Assembly: GCF_000473045.1 (NCBI RefSeq)
Contig: NZ_AXAY01000021.1
Location: 1-64,000 of the forward strand
Length of the DNA: 64,000 nt
Direction: 5' to 3'
Origin: Bradyrhizobium sp. WSM3983
GTDB lineage: Bacteria; Pseudomonadota; Alphaproteobacteria; Rhizobiales; Xanthobacteraceae
Shown: in pieces, positions 44,617 to 54,446 of the stretch
How the letters are laid out: each line of letters opens with the position of its first letter
How positions within the stretch are numbered: the first letter of the stretch is position 1
Made by a program: the position numbers and the translations under genes
The notes under the pieces: generated by a model
What the model was told of the DNA's origin: nothing
What the model saw: the letters and a program-made list of their open reading frames with translations, nothing else
Databases searched by the model: none

Positions 44617-45003
44617 CTATTCCTGTGCGTGACAGACCGCCTCGATGTTGTGGCCGTCGGGGTCCAGCACGAAGGCGCCATAATAGTTGGCGTGATAGTG
44701 CGGGCGAAGGCCGGGCGGCCCGTTGTCGCGGCCACCTGCGGCCATCGCAGCCTTGTAGAACGCGTCGACCGTCGCGCGGTCTTTCGCGAGAATCGCGACA
44801 TGCACCGGCTTGTTCATTGCGCCCTCGCCGCCGATCCAGAAATCCGGCTTGCCGTCGGCGCCGAAGCCGGCTGCTGCGGCGTGGCCGGTCTGCTCCTCCG
44901 TCACTTCCATGATCAGGGTGTAATCGAGCGGCGCCAGTGCCTTGGCGTAGAACGCCTTCGCGGCCTCATAGTCGGAGACGGAGAGGCCCAAATGATCAAT
45001 CAT
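44617..45003 (-). CDS. VOC-family (glyoxalase/bleomycin-resistance fold) protein
   Basis: The 128-residue protein begins MIDHLGLSVSDYEAAKAFYAKAL, a typical VOC N-terminus with the first metal-ligand His, and has a second half with YHANYYGAFVLDPDGHNIEAVCH. VOC enzymes are metal-dependent lyases, dioxygenases or binding proteins; function is unknown. GAGG precedes the ATG. Confidence 0.93.
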   Translation of the reverse strand: MIDHLGLSVSDYEAAKAFYAKALAPLDYTLIMEVTEEQTGHAAAAGFGADGKPDFWIGGEGAMNKPVHVAILAKDRATVDAFYKAAMAAGGRDNGPPGLRPHYHANYYGAFVLDPDGHNIEAVCHAQE

Positions 45004-45024
45004 CGCTACCTCCGTGGTTCGCTA

Positions 45025-45882
45025 TCAGCGTGACAGGAACGTATTGCTTCGTGTCTTGCGCGCAATCGCAAAACCGCGCGTGACCATGTCGGCGATACAA
45101 TCCTGCTGCCATTCGTTTTGTGACAGATGTTCGATCACGACCGCGCGCGGCCACAGCGATGGCGTCGCGTCGCGGAAGAAGCCGATCAGCACGCGGTCCT
45201 CGAAACCCTCGACATCGATCTTGAGCGAGTCAACCTGCGTGACGCCGGCCTCTTCAAGGATGCGCGTGAGGCGCAGCGACGGCACCTTGATCGCATCACG
45301 GCTGGCCGTGCCGGTGACGACATGCGTGGCGCCGAGATTGCCGCCGCCGCTCTCGATCATCAGCTCGCCGTCGCTGTCGCCCGCGGCGGCCTGCACCAGG
45401 CGCACCTGCGTTGTCTTCGATGCGGCGTGGTTGAACGAGAGCCGTCCGAACGTCAGCGGATGCGGCTCGATCGCGACCACCTTGCCGGCGGTCCCGATAT
45501 GCCGCGCCATCACCAGCGCAAAGGTGCCCACATTGGCGCCGACATCGACGAACGTGCCGCCGGCTGGCGTGTGCTGGCGCAGGAAATCGAGCTCGTCGAG
45601 ATTGTAGTCGGGGTTGAACAGCGCGCCGCGTTCGGTCGCGCTGCCCTGGTGATAGAAGCGGAACGAGGCGCCCTGATACTGAACGTCGACCGGGCCGCCG
45701 CGCAGCAGATTGACCAGCCGCGACATCCAGGGCCGGAACGCGCCGCGCTTCAGCCCCGATCCTTGCGCGAGGCGAATGATCGCGGCCTGCGCTGCGTTCG
45801 GCGCAAACGCGCCGAACGGCGCGGATGAAAGGGCGTTGTCGGGCGTCAAGCAGGATATCCTCGTTGCAGGCGGCGCATGCAT
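45025..45882 (-). CDS. FkbM-family methyltransferase
   Basis: The 285-residue protein has the SAM-binding motif TFVDVGANVGTFALVMARHIG (about 110-130), AIEPHPLTFGRL, and the FkbM hallmark DSLKIDVEGFEDRVLIGF near 220. FkbM methylates hydroxyl groups of polyketides or polysaccharides. No glycan or polyketide cluster is here. The ATG at 45882 is chosen since the upstream frame is repeat DNA. Confidence 0.9.
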   Translation of the reverse strand: MHAPPATRISCLTPDNALSSAPFGAFAPNAAQAAIIRLAQGSGLKRGAFRPWMSRLVNLLRGGPVDVQYQGASFRFYHQGSATERGALFNPDYNLDELDFLRQHTPAGGTFVDVGANVGTFALVMARHIGTAGKVVAIEPHPLTFGRLSFNHAASKTTQVRLVQAAAGDSDGELMIESGGGNLGATHVVTGTASRDAIKVPSLRLTRILEEAGVTQVDSLKIDVEGFEDRVLIGFFRDATPSLWPRAVVIEHLSQNEWQQDCIADMVTRGFAIARKTRSNTFLSR

Positions 45883-45907
45883 AGCCGGTTTTGCCGGGGA
45901 CTCCAAT

Positions 45908-46112
45908 CTCGGTGTCGTCCCGGGACGCGAAGCGAGCCACAATCTCGGTGTCGTCCCGGACAAGCGTCAGCGCAGCTCCGGGACCCATAATCACTGGCCG
46001 TGGTTATGACGCGAGATGCCCACGCCAAGGCTTCGCCAAACTTCTCTCTGCGGGTATGGGTCCCGGATCGGCGCGCGCCTGAGAGCGCGCTTGTCCGGGA
46101 CGACGGTGAGAG
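45908..46112. repeat. Composite CGTCCCGG-type repeat
   Basis: Two tandem copies of a TCTCGGTGTCGTCCCGG start and an inverted arm ending in GTCCGGGACGACGG form a 200-bp composite of the repeat family seen at 24320 and 57831. It fills the gap between the FkbM and ABC-transporter genes. Confidence 0.65.
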
Positions 46113-46114
46113 TA

Positions 46115-48061
46115 CTACGCCGCCTTCTTCCGCTGCGTCAGGAATCGCCCGAGCAATCTTCGTTTGCTCTTGCGCGGGATCAGGTCGATGTCGCTGACGA
46201 GTCTGGCGCCGCCCTTGCGGCGCTCCAGCACGATCTTGCGGCTGTGAAAGGCCTCCAGCTCGACACGATGTCCGACGCTGACGATGGTTGCCTTCGGCAG
46301 CTCGTCGGTGACCATCTTCATCATCTTGTCCTGGCTCTTCTCGTCGAGCGCGGAAGTCGCTTCATCGAGCACGACGATATCAGGACTGTGCAGCAACAGC
46401 CGCGCGAAGGCGAGGCGCTGCTTCTCGCCGCCCGATAGCGTCTGGTCCCAGGGTCCCTCCTCCTCGATCTTCTCCTTGAGATGACCGAGGCCGACCTTGT
46501 GCAGGGCCTCGCCGATCTCCTCGACGGTCCAGTCGTCCTCGGCGCCGGGATAGGCGACCGCGCGGCGCAAGCTGCCGGACGGCACATAGGGCCGCTGCGG
46601 CAGCATGAACAGCCGCCGGTCGGGATGGAAATTGACGCTGCCGCCGCCCCATGGCCACAGGCCCGCGATGGCGCGCACCAGCGTGCTCTTGCCGGTGCCG
46701 GATTCGCCGGCGACCAGCAGCCGCTCGCCGGGCTCGATCGCCACCTCGGTCTCACCGACCACGGCGGTGCCGTCGTCGAGCGTGACGGAAAGGTCGTTCA
46801 GCTCCAGCACCGTCTCGTTGCTGGTTTCGCCGCGCTTGATGCGGCCGAGGCCGTCGCCCTGCTCGGCGCGCTCGAGGCCGTCGAGCGACATCATCAGCGA
46901 GGCGATGCGGCGGGCGCAGGCGTTCCAGTCGGCGAGCCGCGGATAATTATCGACCAGCCAGCCGAACGCGCTCTGCACGATGGTGAAGGCGGAGGCCGCC
47001 TGCATCACCTGTCCGAGCGTCATGCTGCCGTCGAGGAATTTTGGCGCGCAGAGCAAGAGAGGAACCACGGGAGCAACAAGGTTCGAGCCCTGCGACACCA
47101 GCGTGGTGCGCATATGTTGGCCGGCTAGGCGCGCCCATTGCCTGAGCACGCTGGTAAAATTGCGGTCGATGCCGCCGCGTTCTTCTTCCTCGCCGCCAAG
47201 CAGCGCGATGCTTTCGCCGTTCTCGCGCACGCGCGTCAGCGTGTAGCGGAAATCGGCTTCAGCCTGGTTCTTGTCCTCGGAGACCTGCACGAATTGACGG
47301 CCGATCACCAGGATCGAGCCCGAAGCGATGGCGGCATAGAGCATCGCGGCGATCACGAGGAAGCCGGGAATGGTGATGGTCGATCCGCCAAGCGTGATGG
47401 CGAGCGCGCCGCCGATGGTCCAGAGCACGACAATGAAGGTCGCGGCCGACAGCAGGGCGGAGGTCACGCCGGCCAGAAAATCAACCGGCGAGTCCGTTGC
47501 GACGCGCAAATCCTCGGCGATCCGGTATTCCGGATTCTTGTGGTCGCCGCCGACGAGGTTGAGCTGGTAATAGCGCCCGTTCTTGAGCCACCGCGTCAGC
47601 ACGCTGTTGGTGAGCCAGGCGCGCCAGCGCCGCTGGATGCCCATGCGCGCAAACACCTGCGTCACGCCGAGCACAATGCTGCCGATCGCGAGTGGGAAGA
47701 ACACCGCCGAGAGGTGGAAGACGCTCGCCGCATCGCGCTTCTCGATGGCGTCGAAGATCGCGCGATTCCAGACATTGATGCCGTATTGGAAGCCGATGGT
47801 GAGGACGATCAGCACGACGAGACCGATCGAGAACGGCCAGGCAAGACGGTCGCCGTTGCGGCCCCAGAAGCCGCGCGCGCTGATCCAGAAACGGGTGAGG
47901 AGATAATCCTTGCGCGCCTGCTCGATCTCTTCGGGCGAGAGCTCAGGGTCGGGCTCGAGCACTTCGGGCGGCGGCGGCTCGATCTCGTCGTCGGCCTCAC
48001 CCTTGATGTCGACAATGGACGGCTTCTTGCCCCGTTCGCGCTTTGCGGCTCGCTTCTCCAT
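46115..48061 (-). CDS. ABC transporter, fused permease and ATPase (SbmA/ALD type)
   Basis: The 648-residue protein has an N-terminal charged extension, a six-helix ABC_membrane_2 domain (about 65-370) as in SbmA/BacA and peroxisomal ALD proteins, and an ATPase domain (about 420-610) with Walker A GESGTGKST, signature LSGGEKQRL and Walker B IVVLDEATSALDE. Relatives (YddA, BacA-related, BclA) import peptides or very-long-chain fatty acid derivatives; rhizobial BclA-type proteins matter for tolerance of plant antimicrobial peptides, but assignment to that subgroup cannot be made by eye. Length is typical. Confidence 0.9.
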   Translation of the reverse strand: MEKRAAKRERGKKPSIVDIKGEADDEIEPPPPEVLEPDPELSPEEIEQARKDYLLTRFWISARGFWGRNGDRLAWPFSIGLVVLIVLTIGFQYGINVWNRAIFDAIEKRDAASVFHLSAVFFPLAIGSIVLGVTQVFARMGIQRRWRAWLTNSVLTRWLKNGRYYQLNLVGGDHKNPEYRIAEDLRVATDSPVDFLAGVTSALLSAATFIVVLWTIGGALAITLGGSTITIPGFLVIAAMLYAAIASGSILVIGRQFVQVSEDKNQAEADFRYTLTRVRENGESIALLGGEEEERGGIDRNFTSVLRQWARLAGQHMRTTLVSQGSNLVAPVVPLLLCAPKFLDGSMTLGQVMQAASAFTIVQSAFGWLVDNYPRLADWNACARRIASLMMSLDGLERAEQGDGLGRIKRGETSNETVLELNDLSVTLDDGTAVVGETEVAIEPGERLLVAGESGTGKSTLVRAIAGLWPWGGGSVNFHPDRRLFMLPQRPYVPSGSLRRAVAYPGAEDDWTVEEIGEALHKVGLGHLKEKIEEEGPWDQTLSGGEKQRLAFARLLLHSPDIVVLDEATSALDEKSQDKMMKMVTDELPKATIVSVGHRVELEAFHSRKIVLERRKGGARLVSDIDLIPRKSKRRLLGRFLTQRKKAA

Positions 48062-48114
48062 GGCCGGATAACGAAAGAGAAATCAACCGGTTCCCTCAGG
48101 TTCCCGCGTACCGC

Positions 48115-50268
48115 TCACTCCGCGGCGCCGTCGCGCACCCGCTTCAGCCGCGCAGCGTGATGCAGGACCCGCGACAGCTCCTCAATCGAATAGGGCTTTT
48201 GCACGAGCTCGAAGCCGGCGACGCCGCCCTGGGACAGGGCGTGGCTGTATCCGGTGGTCAGCACGATCGGCACGCCGATACCGCGATCGCGGATCGCCTG
48301 CGCGAGGTCGAGCCCGGTCATCCCGGGCATGACGACGTCGGAGAACACGACGTCGAAACGATCGGCGTCGCCAACCAGCTCGGTGAGGGCGTCGGTGGCG
48401 TTGTCGACCAGCGTGATGCTGTAGCCGAGCTCGGTCAGCCCGTCGGCGGCGAAATTGCCGAGCTCGATATTGTCCTCGACGACCAGCACCGACATGCCGC
48501 TGCCGGCGACGGCAGGTGCCGTGGTCGGCGCCTGGCTCCGGGGCAGGAGGGCTGCAGGCACGCGCGGCAGATAGAGCGAGAAGGTGCTGCCCTGGCCGAC
48601 TTTGCTCATGACCGTCACCTCGCCGCCGGATTGCCGGGCGAACCCGAACACCTGCGACAGGCCGAGACCGGTGCCCTGGCCGACCTGCTTGGTGGTGAAG
48701 AAGGGCTCGAAGATACGTCCCAATTGTGCAGCGGGAATGCCGATGCCGCTATCGCTGACGGTGACGCAGACGAAGCCAAGATTTTTCAAGGTCTGACTTC
48801 CCGAGAGATGCGCGAGCGTGTCCGGAACGGTCGTCGCCGCCTGCACCGTGAAGGCGATCCGGCCCTTGCCCTGCATGGCGTCGCGCGCGTTGGTCGCCAT
48901 GTTGATGATGGCCGTCTCGAACTGGCCGGCATCGGCATTGACGAGGCAGGGCTCGGTCGGCAGCTGCGTGACGATCTCGATCGCAGGTCCGAGCAGCGTT
49001 GCGAGCATGTCGCGCACCGACTGCATGCGATCGCCGATGTCGAACACTTCGGGCTTCAAGGTCTGGCGCCGCGCAAAGGCCAGCAGCTGCGAGGTCAGCT
49101 TGGCCGCGCGCGCGACCGACTCCGCGATCGCCGTGATGTAGCGCTGCCGCCGCTCCTCGCTCAGTTGCGGGCGGTTCAAGAGGTCGACGGACGCGCGGAT
49201 CACGGTCAGGAGGTTGTTGAAGTCGTGCGCGACGCCGCCGGTGAGCTGGCCCAGCGCCTCGAGCCGCTGGCTGTGCTTGAGCGCCTCCTCGGCCTCGCGC
49301 CGTTTTGCAGCCTCGGTCTGGAGATGCTGGGTGCGCCGGAAGGCGAAGGCCAGCAGGATGAACAGCAGCGCGGTCGCGGGCACGCCGAACACCAGATGCT
49401 GGCTCATGGTGGCGAGCCAGCGTGCGCGGATCGCCGACGTTTCGAGGCCGGCGCTGACATAAATCGGATATTCGGCGACGCGCCGGTAGCCGATGCGCCG
49501 CTCGATCCCGTCCGAGGGCCAGGCGACGGTCATGAGCCCGCGATCGGGATGGGTTGCGATGCGCCGGCCGACCGGACCGCTGGGGTCTATCCGGAAATCG
49601 CGATCGAGCCGCGGGAAATGCGTCAGCAGCACGCCGTCGGCGCGGCCCATCGCAAAGAAGCTGCCGGGATCGGTGCCGATCCTGGCGTAAAAACTCTCGA
49701 AATATTCCGGCAGCACGGACGCCTGGAGCACGCCGGTGAAGCTGCCGTCGTCGGAAGAGCGGCGGCGGCTGACGCCGAAGAAGCGCGCGCCCTGGTAGGG
49801 AGGCCGCGGCGTTAGCGAGGCGCCGATGAAGGTGCCGATGCTCTGGTCAACATGGGCGTAGAAATAATCGCGGTCCGCAAAGCTCTGATCCGGCGGCGGC
49901 GACACCAGACTGTTGACCAGCGGTTTTCCGTTCGTGTCGAAGATCCAAGCCGATTTGAGCTGCGGCAGCGCGTCGGTCAGCTGCTTCAGGCGCCGGTGCA
50001 GCGCAGGTTCCCGAGACCGGATAATGTCGTCGGGGAGGTCGCGCACGACTTCGTTGATCTCGGCCAGGCTGCGATCGATGGTCTCGAACACCTTGAGCGC
50101 GTGCTCATGCGCGACATCGAGCGTGCGCTCGATCTCGCGGTCGGCGATGTCGTGCGTCGAATTGTAGGAGATCGTGGAAGCGATGGCGAACAGCGCAATC
50201 GGCAGCGCCAGGGATGCAGCCATCATCCACTGCAAGAGTCTCAGCGAATTGCGTTGCGCGCCCTGCAC
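48115..50268 (-). CDS. Hybrid sensor histidine kinase with C-terminal receiver
   Basis: The 717-residue protein has a membrane helix (about 12-32), a large periplasmic sensor (about 35-285), a second helix (about 295-315), then HisKA with GGVAHDFNNLLTVI (phospho-His near 352), the ATPase N/G boxes (NMATNARDA, DSGIGIP, GTGLGLS), and a receiver (about 595-705) with phospho-acceptor Asp in VVFSDVVMPG. No DNA-binding regulator is next to it, so its partner lies elsewhere. Signal is unknown. Confidence 0.92.
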   Translation of the reverse strand: MQGAQRNSLRLLQWMMAASLALPIALFAIASTISYNSTHDIADREIERTLDVAHEHALKVFETIDRSLAEINEVVRDLPDDIIRSREPALHRRLKQLTDALPQLKSAWIFDTNGKPLVNSLVSPPPDQSFADRDYFYAHVDQSIGTFIGASLTPRPPYQGARFFGVSRRRSSDDGSFTGVLQASVLPEYFESFYARIGTDPGSFFAMGRADGVLLTHFPRLDRDFRIDPSGPVGRRIATHPDRGLMTVAWPSDGIERRIGYRRVAEYPIYVSAGLETSAIRARWLATMSQHLVFGVPATALLFILLAFAFRRTQHLQTEAAKRREAEEALKHSQRLEALGQLTGGVAHDFNNLLTVIRASVDLLNRPQLSEERRQRYITAIAESVARAAKLTSQLLAFARRQTLKPEVFDIGDRMQSVRDMLATLLGPAIEIVTQLPTEPCLVNADAGQFETAIINMATNARDAMQGKGRIAFTVQAATTVPDTLAHLSGSQTLKNLGFVCVTVSDSGIGIPAAQLGRIFEPFFTTKQVGQGTGLGLSQVFGFARQSGGEVTVMSKVGQGSTFSLYLPRVPAALLPRSQAPTTAPAVAGSGMSVLVVEDNIELGNFAADGLTELGYSITLVDNATDALTELVGDADRFDVVFSDVVMPGMTGLDLAQAIRDRGIGVPIVLTTGYSHALSQGGVAGFELVQKPYSIEELSRVLHHAARLKRVRDGAAE

Positions 50269-50417
50269 GGTCGCTCCGGTCCCCCGACGGAGAGCTTACT
50301 TGAATTTTACGCTTTGAAGGAAGCGGCTTGTGATGGGAACCGGAGGTTGTGGTCCGTCGATTCGCGCGCGGCGCGGGATGGGGTCAATTTTACCCAAAAT
50401 GACCCCGATCGTAGAAT

Positions 50418-50440
50418 GCCCCGGCCGTCTCGGCCGGGGG
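50418..50440. terminator. Stem-loop after sdhB
   Basis: CCCCGGCCG and CGGCCGGGG (9 bp) with a 3-base loop lies about 20 bp downstream of the sdhB stop on the minus strand. No T-run; a possible 3' end of the sdh operon. Confidence 0.45.
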
Positions 50441-50458
50441 CTACAGCGTGAGCAGCGC

Positions 50459-51241
50459 CTAGATCTGACGCTCGACCATCTTGAGCTTGAGCTCGGCGAT
50501 GGCTTCGGCCGGGTTCAGGCCCTTCGGGCAGGCCTTGGCGCAGTTCATGATGGTGTGGCAGCGGTAGAGCCGGAACGGATCCTCGAGATTGTCGAGCCGC
50601 TCGCCGGTGGCCTCGTCGCGCGAATCAGACACCCAGCGGTTGGCCTGGAGCAGCGCGGCGGGACCGAGATAGCGGTCGCTGTTCCACCAATAGCTCGGGC
50701 ACGAGGTCGAGCAACAGGCGCACAGGATGCACTCGTAGAGGCCGTCGAGCTTCTCGCGGTCCTCGTGGCTCTGGCGCCATTCCTTCTGCGGCGTCGGCGA
50801 GGTCGTCTTCAGCCACGGCTCGACCGAGGCGTACTGCGCGTAGAAATTGGTCAGATCGGGGACGAGATCCTTCACCACCGGCTGGTGCGGCAGCGGATTG
50901 ATCTTCACCGCGCCGTCCTTCACGTCGTGCATCGAGCGGGTGCAGGCCAGCGTGTTCTGGCCGTCGATGTTCATGGCGCAGGAGCCGCAGACGCCTTCGC
51001 GGCAGGAGCGGCGGAACGTCAGCGACGGGTCGATGTGGTTCTTGATCCAGATCAGGCCGTCCAGGACCATCGGACCGCAATCATTGGTGTCGACATAATA
51101 GGTGTCAACGCTCGGATTCTTGCCGTCGTCCGGATTCCAGCGATAGACGCGGAATTCGCGAACGTCGGTCGCGCCCGCGGGCTTCGGCCAGGTCTTGCCG
51201 CCGGTGATCTTGGAGTTCTTCGGAAGTGCGAATTCAACCAT
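50459..51241 (-). CDS. sdhB: Succinate dehydrogenase iron-sulfur subunit
   Basis: The 260-residue protein carries the three clusters of complex II: [2Fe-2S] in SCREGVCGSCAMNI, [4Fe-4S] in CILCACCSTSC, and [3Fe-4S] in CHTIMNCAKACPKGLNP. It passes electrons from SdhA to the quinone site. Last gene of sdhCDAB, 42 bp after sdhA. Confidence 0.98.
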   Translation of the reverse strand: MVEFALPKNSKITGGKTWPKPAGATDVREFRVYRWNPDDGKNPSVDTYYVDTNDCGPMVLDGLIWIKNHIDPSLTFRRSCREGVCGSCAMNIDGQNTLACTRSMHDVKDGAVKINPLPHQPVVKDLVPDLTNFYAQYASVEPWLKTTSPTPQKEWRQSHEDREKLDGLYECILCACCSTSCPSYWWNSDRYLGPAALLQANRWVSDSRDEATGERLDNLEDPFRLYRCHTIMNCAKACPKGLNPAEAIAELKLKMVERQI

Positions 51242-51283
51242 TTCGATAAGGCTTTCGCTGTTCGCTCAGTACACGCGCGCCGT

Positions 51284-53134
51284 TTAGTACACGCGAGCTT
51301 TGGGCGGGATGTACTGCACGTCGTTGGTCATGGTGTAGTCGTGAACCGGGCGGTACTCGATCTTGACCTTGCCGTTGTCGTCCAGCCAGGCCAGCGTGTG
51401 CTTCATCCAGTTCTTGTCGTCGCGCGCGGAGAAGTCCTCGCGGGCATGCGCGCCGCGGCTCTCGGTGCGGTTGGCGGCCGAATTCATCGTCACCACCGCC
51501 TGCGAGATCAGATTGTCGAATTCGAGCGTCTCGACCAGATCCGAATTCCACACCAGCGAGCGGTCGGACACGGCGATGTCGGTGATGCCGCTGTGGACCT
51601 TCTCGATCAGGTTCTGGCCTTCGCTCAGGATGTCGCCGGTGCGGAACACCGCGCAATTGTTCTGCATCACGTGCTGCATGCCTTCGCGCAGTTTTGCGGT
51701 CGGCGTGCCGCCGGAAGCGTAGCGGTAATGGTCGAGGCGGCCGAGCGCGAGATCAGACGAGTTCGCCGGCAGCTCGGGCTGCTTGGCGTTCGGCGTCAGC
51801 TTCTCGGCGAGACGCAGCGCTGCAGCGCGGCCGAAGACGACGAGGTCGATCAGCGAGTTGGAGCCGAGGCGGTTGGCGCCATGCACGGACACGCACGCGG
51901 CTTCGCCGATCGCCATCAGGCCGGGGATGATGGCGTTGTCGTCGCCATCCTTCTTGGTCAGCACTTCGCCGTGATAGTTCGTCGGGATGCCGCCCATGTT
52001 GTAGTGCACGGTCGGCACGATCGGGATCGGCTCGCGCGTCACGTCGACATTGGCGAAGATCTTCGCGGATTCGGAGATGCCCGGCAGGCGCTCGGCGAGC
52101 ACAGCGGGATCGAGATGGTCGAGATGAAGGAAGATGTGGTCCTTCTTCTTGCCGACGCCGCGCCCCTCCCGGATCTCGATGGTCATCGCGCGCGAGACGA
52201 CGTCGCGCGAGGCGAGGTCCTTCGCCGACGGCGCGTAGCGTTCCATGAAGCGCTCGCCCTCGGAGTTGACGAGATAGCCGCCTTCGCCGCGCGCGCCTTC
52301 GGTGACGAGACAGCCCGACCCGTAAATGCCGGTTGGGTGGAATTGCACGAACTCCATGTCCTGCATCGGCAGGCCGGCGCGCAGCACCATGCCGCCGCCG
52401 TCGCCGGTGCAGGTGTGCGCTGAGGTGCAGGACGCATAGGCGCGGCCGTAGCCGCCGGTCGCGAGAATCACGGTCTGGGCGCGGAAGCGATGCAGCGTGC
52501 CGTCGTCCAGCTTGAGCGCGATGACGCCGCGGCAGGTGCCCTGGTCGTCCATGATCAAATCGATGGCAAAGAACTCGATGAAGAACTCGGCCGCGTGGCG
52601 CAGCGACTGGCCGTACATCGTGTGCAGCATGGCGTGGCCGGTGCGGTCGGCGGCGGCGCAAGTGCGCTGTGCCTGCCCCTTGCCGTAGTCCATGGTCATG
52701 CCGCCGAACGGACGCTGGTAGATCTTGCCGTCCTCGGTGCGCGAGAACGGCACGCCCCAATGCTCGAGCTCGTAGACCGCCTCGGGCGCGTTGCGCACCA
52801 TGTATTCGATCGCGTCCTGGTCGCCGAGCCAGTCCGACCCCTTCACGGTGTCGTACATGTGCCAGCGCCAATCGTCCTTGTGCATGTTGCCGAGCGAAGC
52901 CGAGATGCCGCCCTGCGCCGCGACCGTGTGCGAGCGGGTCGGAAACACCTTGGTGATACAGGCGGTGCGAAGACCGGCTTCGCTGCAGCCGACCACGGCG
53001 CGCAGACCCGCGCCACCGGCGCCGACCACGACGACGTCATAGGTGTGGTCTTCGATCGGATAGGCTTTGCCGTTGGTGGCGGGAGCGCCGTTGCCCTTGC
53101 CATTCGTCTCTGTGGCCGAGGTTCCGGTAACCAT
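51284..53134 (-). CDS. sdhA: Succinate dehydrogenase flavoprotein subunit
   Basis: SdhA oxidises succinate to fumarate in the TCA cycle. The 616-residue protein has the FAD fold VVVVGAGGAGLRAVVG (about 34-49), the covalent-FAD His in RSHTVAAQGG, the active-site block HPTGIYGSGCL and RGEGGYL, and the C-terminal Arg-rich catalytic region. The N-terminus has an extra 25-residue Gly/Asn-rich stretch; a later start is possible. It starts 3 bp after the sdhD stop. The stop region carries a short direct repeat (AGTACACGCG). Confidence 0.98.
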   Translation of the reverse strand: MVTGTSATETNGKGNGAPATNGKAYPIEDHTYDVVVVGAGGAGLRAVVGCSEAGLRTACITKVFPTRSHTVAAQGGISASLGNMHKDDWRWHMYDTVKGSDWLGDQDAIEYMVRNAPEAVYELEHWGVPFSRTEDGKIYQRPFGGMTMDYGKGQAQRTCAAADRTGHAMLHTMYGQSLRHAAEFFIEFFAIDLIMDDQGTCRGVIALKLDDGTLHRFRAQTVILATGGYGRAYASCTSAHTCTGDGGGMVLRAGLPMQDMEFVQFHPTGIYGSGCLVTEGARGEGGYLVNSEGERFMERYAPSAKDLASRDVVSRAMTIEIREGRGVGKKKDHIFLHLDHLDPAVLAERLPGISESAKIFANVDVTREPIPIVPTVHYNMGGIPTNYHGEVLTKKDGDDNAIIPGLMAIGEAACVSVHGANRLGSNSLIDLVVFGRAAALRLAEKLTPNAKQPELPANSSDLALGRLDHYRYASGGTPTAKLREGMQHVMQNNCAVFRTGDILSEGQNLIEKVHSGITDIAVSDRSLVWNSDLVETLEFDNLISQAVVTMNSAANRTESRGAHAREDFSARDDKNWMKHTLAWLDDNGKVKIEYRPVHDYTMTNDVQYIPPKARVY

Positions 53135-53137
53135 GGG

Positions 53138-53542
53138 TTACACTCCGGAGGAAAGTTGGAGAATCGCGTAGATCGAGGCGAGCGCAACCGCGGCCGCGAA
53201 GAAATTGTTGAGCATGATTGAAACGAGCTTCAGCTTCTCGTTGTGGACGTAATCCTCGATCACGACCTGCATGCCGATCTTCATGTGCCAGGCGCTGGCG
53301 ATGATAAAGAGCAGCATGATGATGGCGACCGGCAGCGAGCCGAGGATCTGCTTGGCGCCGGCCTGGTTGCGGCCGAGCAGCATCATGATAATGACCAGCA
53401 CCGGGATCATCAGCAGCGTCATCGCCACCGCCGTGAGGCGCTGGCGCCAGAAGTCGGACGTGCCGGAATGCGCGGCGCCCAGATTGCGGACGCGGCCGAG
53501 CGGGGTGCGCATGCTGCGCTTCGCGGTATCGGCTGCGCTCAT
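53138..53542 (-). CDS. sdhD: Succinate dehydrogenase membrane anchor subunit
   Basis: The 134-residue protein has three membrane helices (about 32-55, 62-85, 105-130) and the heme-region His in SAWHMKIGMQVVIEDYV. With SdhC it anchors the complex and binds quinone and heme b. Its ATG overlaps the sdhC stop by four bases (ATGA). Confidence 0.95.
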   Translation of the reverse strand: MSAADTAKRSMRTPLGRVRNLGAAHSGTSDFWRQRLTAVAMTLLMIPVLVIIMMLLGRNQAGAKQILGSLPVAIIMLLFIIASAWHMKIGMQVVIEDYVHNEKLKLVSIMLNNFFAAAVALASIYAILQLSSGV

Positions 53543-53937
53543 CGTCCACCCCCGGTCGCGTAGGCGATGATCCAGATCAGCACCGTCAGCGCGATGCCGC
53601 CGATCAGTGCGCCCCAGGTCAGGGCCTCGCGCTCATTGGCCTTGAAGCCGTAGCCGAGGTCCCACACGAAGTGCCGGATGCCGCTCAGCATATGGTGCAT
53701 CAGCGCCCAGGTGTAGCCGAACACGATCAGCCGGCCGATGATGCTGCCGGTGAAGGCTTGGACATGGCCATAGGCGGCAGGGCCGGAGGCCGCCGCAACC
53801 AGCCACCAGGCCAGCAGCAGAGTTCCGGCGTAGAGGGCAATACCGGTGGCGCGGTGGACGATGGACAGCGCCATCGTCAGCGTCCAGCGGTAGACTTGCA
53901 TGTGTGGGGAAAGCGGTCGTTCGATCCGTGCGGTCAT
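53539..53937 (-). CDS. sdhC: Succinate dehydrogenase cytochrome b556 subunit
   Basis: The 132-residue protein begins MTARIERPLSPHMQVYRW and has the SdhC signature HRATGIALYAGTLLL, three membrane helices, and heme His in HHMLSGIRHFVWDLGYG. It is the first gene of the operon; the promoter must lie within 53938-54100. Confidence 0.97.
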   Translation of the reverse strand: MTARIERPLSPHMQVYRWTLTMALSIVHRATGIALYAGTLLLAWWLVAAASGPAAYGHVQAFTGSIIGRLIVFGYTWALMHHMLSGIRHFVWDLGYGFKANEREALTWGALIGGIALTVLIWIIAYATGGGR

Positions 53938-54446
53938 GGGCTTTTGATGTTTATGGCGGCCCAGTAGCGGGCACGCGGGGATCGCGAAAGGTCGGCTCTA
54001 TTTACGGAGTCGATTTGGCCTGCGCAATCACCAATTCGACATAAATCGAACCGTAGTTCAGCTCTACGGCGTTGATGCAACAAGCCAATCGGGGGCTTGG
54101 TATACCAGAGCAATGGTGCACCGACCAAGGAGAGAATATTAATTCATCTTTTGTGGCGACTGGCGAGGCGCATTGAAATCACTATTGGAACGGCTCCAAG
54201 CCACCGATCGGCCGCTACGGTTCGAACCAGTCAGTTCATGACGTCCAAGGCAGCGCCGCTGGGCGATGCGCCCGTTCCAATTTCCGCTTTGCGCATCGAT
54301 TTTCCGTCAGGCGGCGGATATGCGCACCTTGCATTCCACCCCAGCCGGGAGGCGCGGCGTGTCGACCACGCAAATCAGATCGCCTACAGCTTGCTGCGCA
54401 GCTCATTCCGAACGGACGAATCGGAGAGTTTGCGCGGCAGGTCCGG
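53938..54446. other. Intergenic region upstream of sdhC and TauE-type gene
   Basis: It holds both divergent leaders. A plus-strand frame of 117 codons (54097-54450) ends with a GTGA overlap at the exporter start, but lacks recognisable domains and is only weakly supported. No hairpin or repeat family stands out. Confidence 0.45.

Noticed and set aside
53938..54100. FixK/FNR-type box (TTGAT-N4-ATCAA) upstream of sdhC
   Set aside because: No full palindrome of this type is present.
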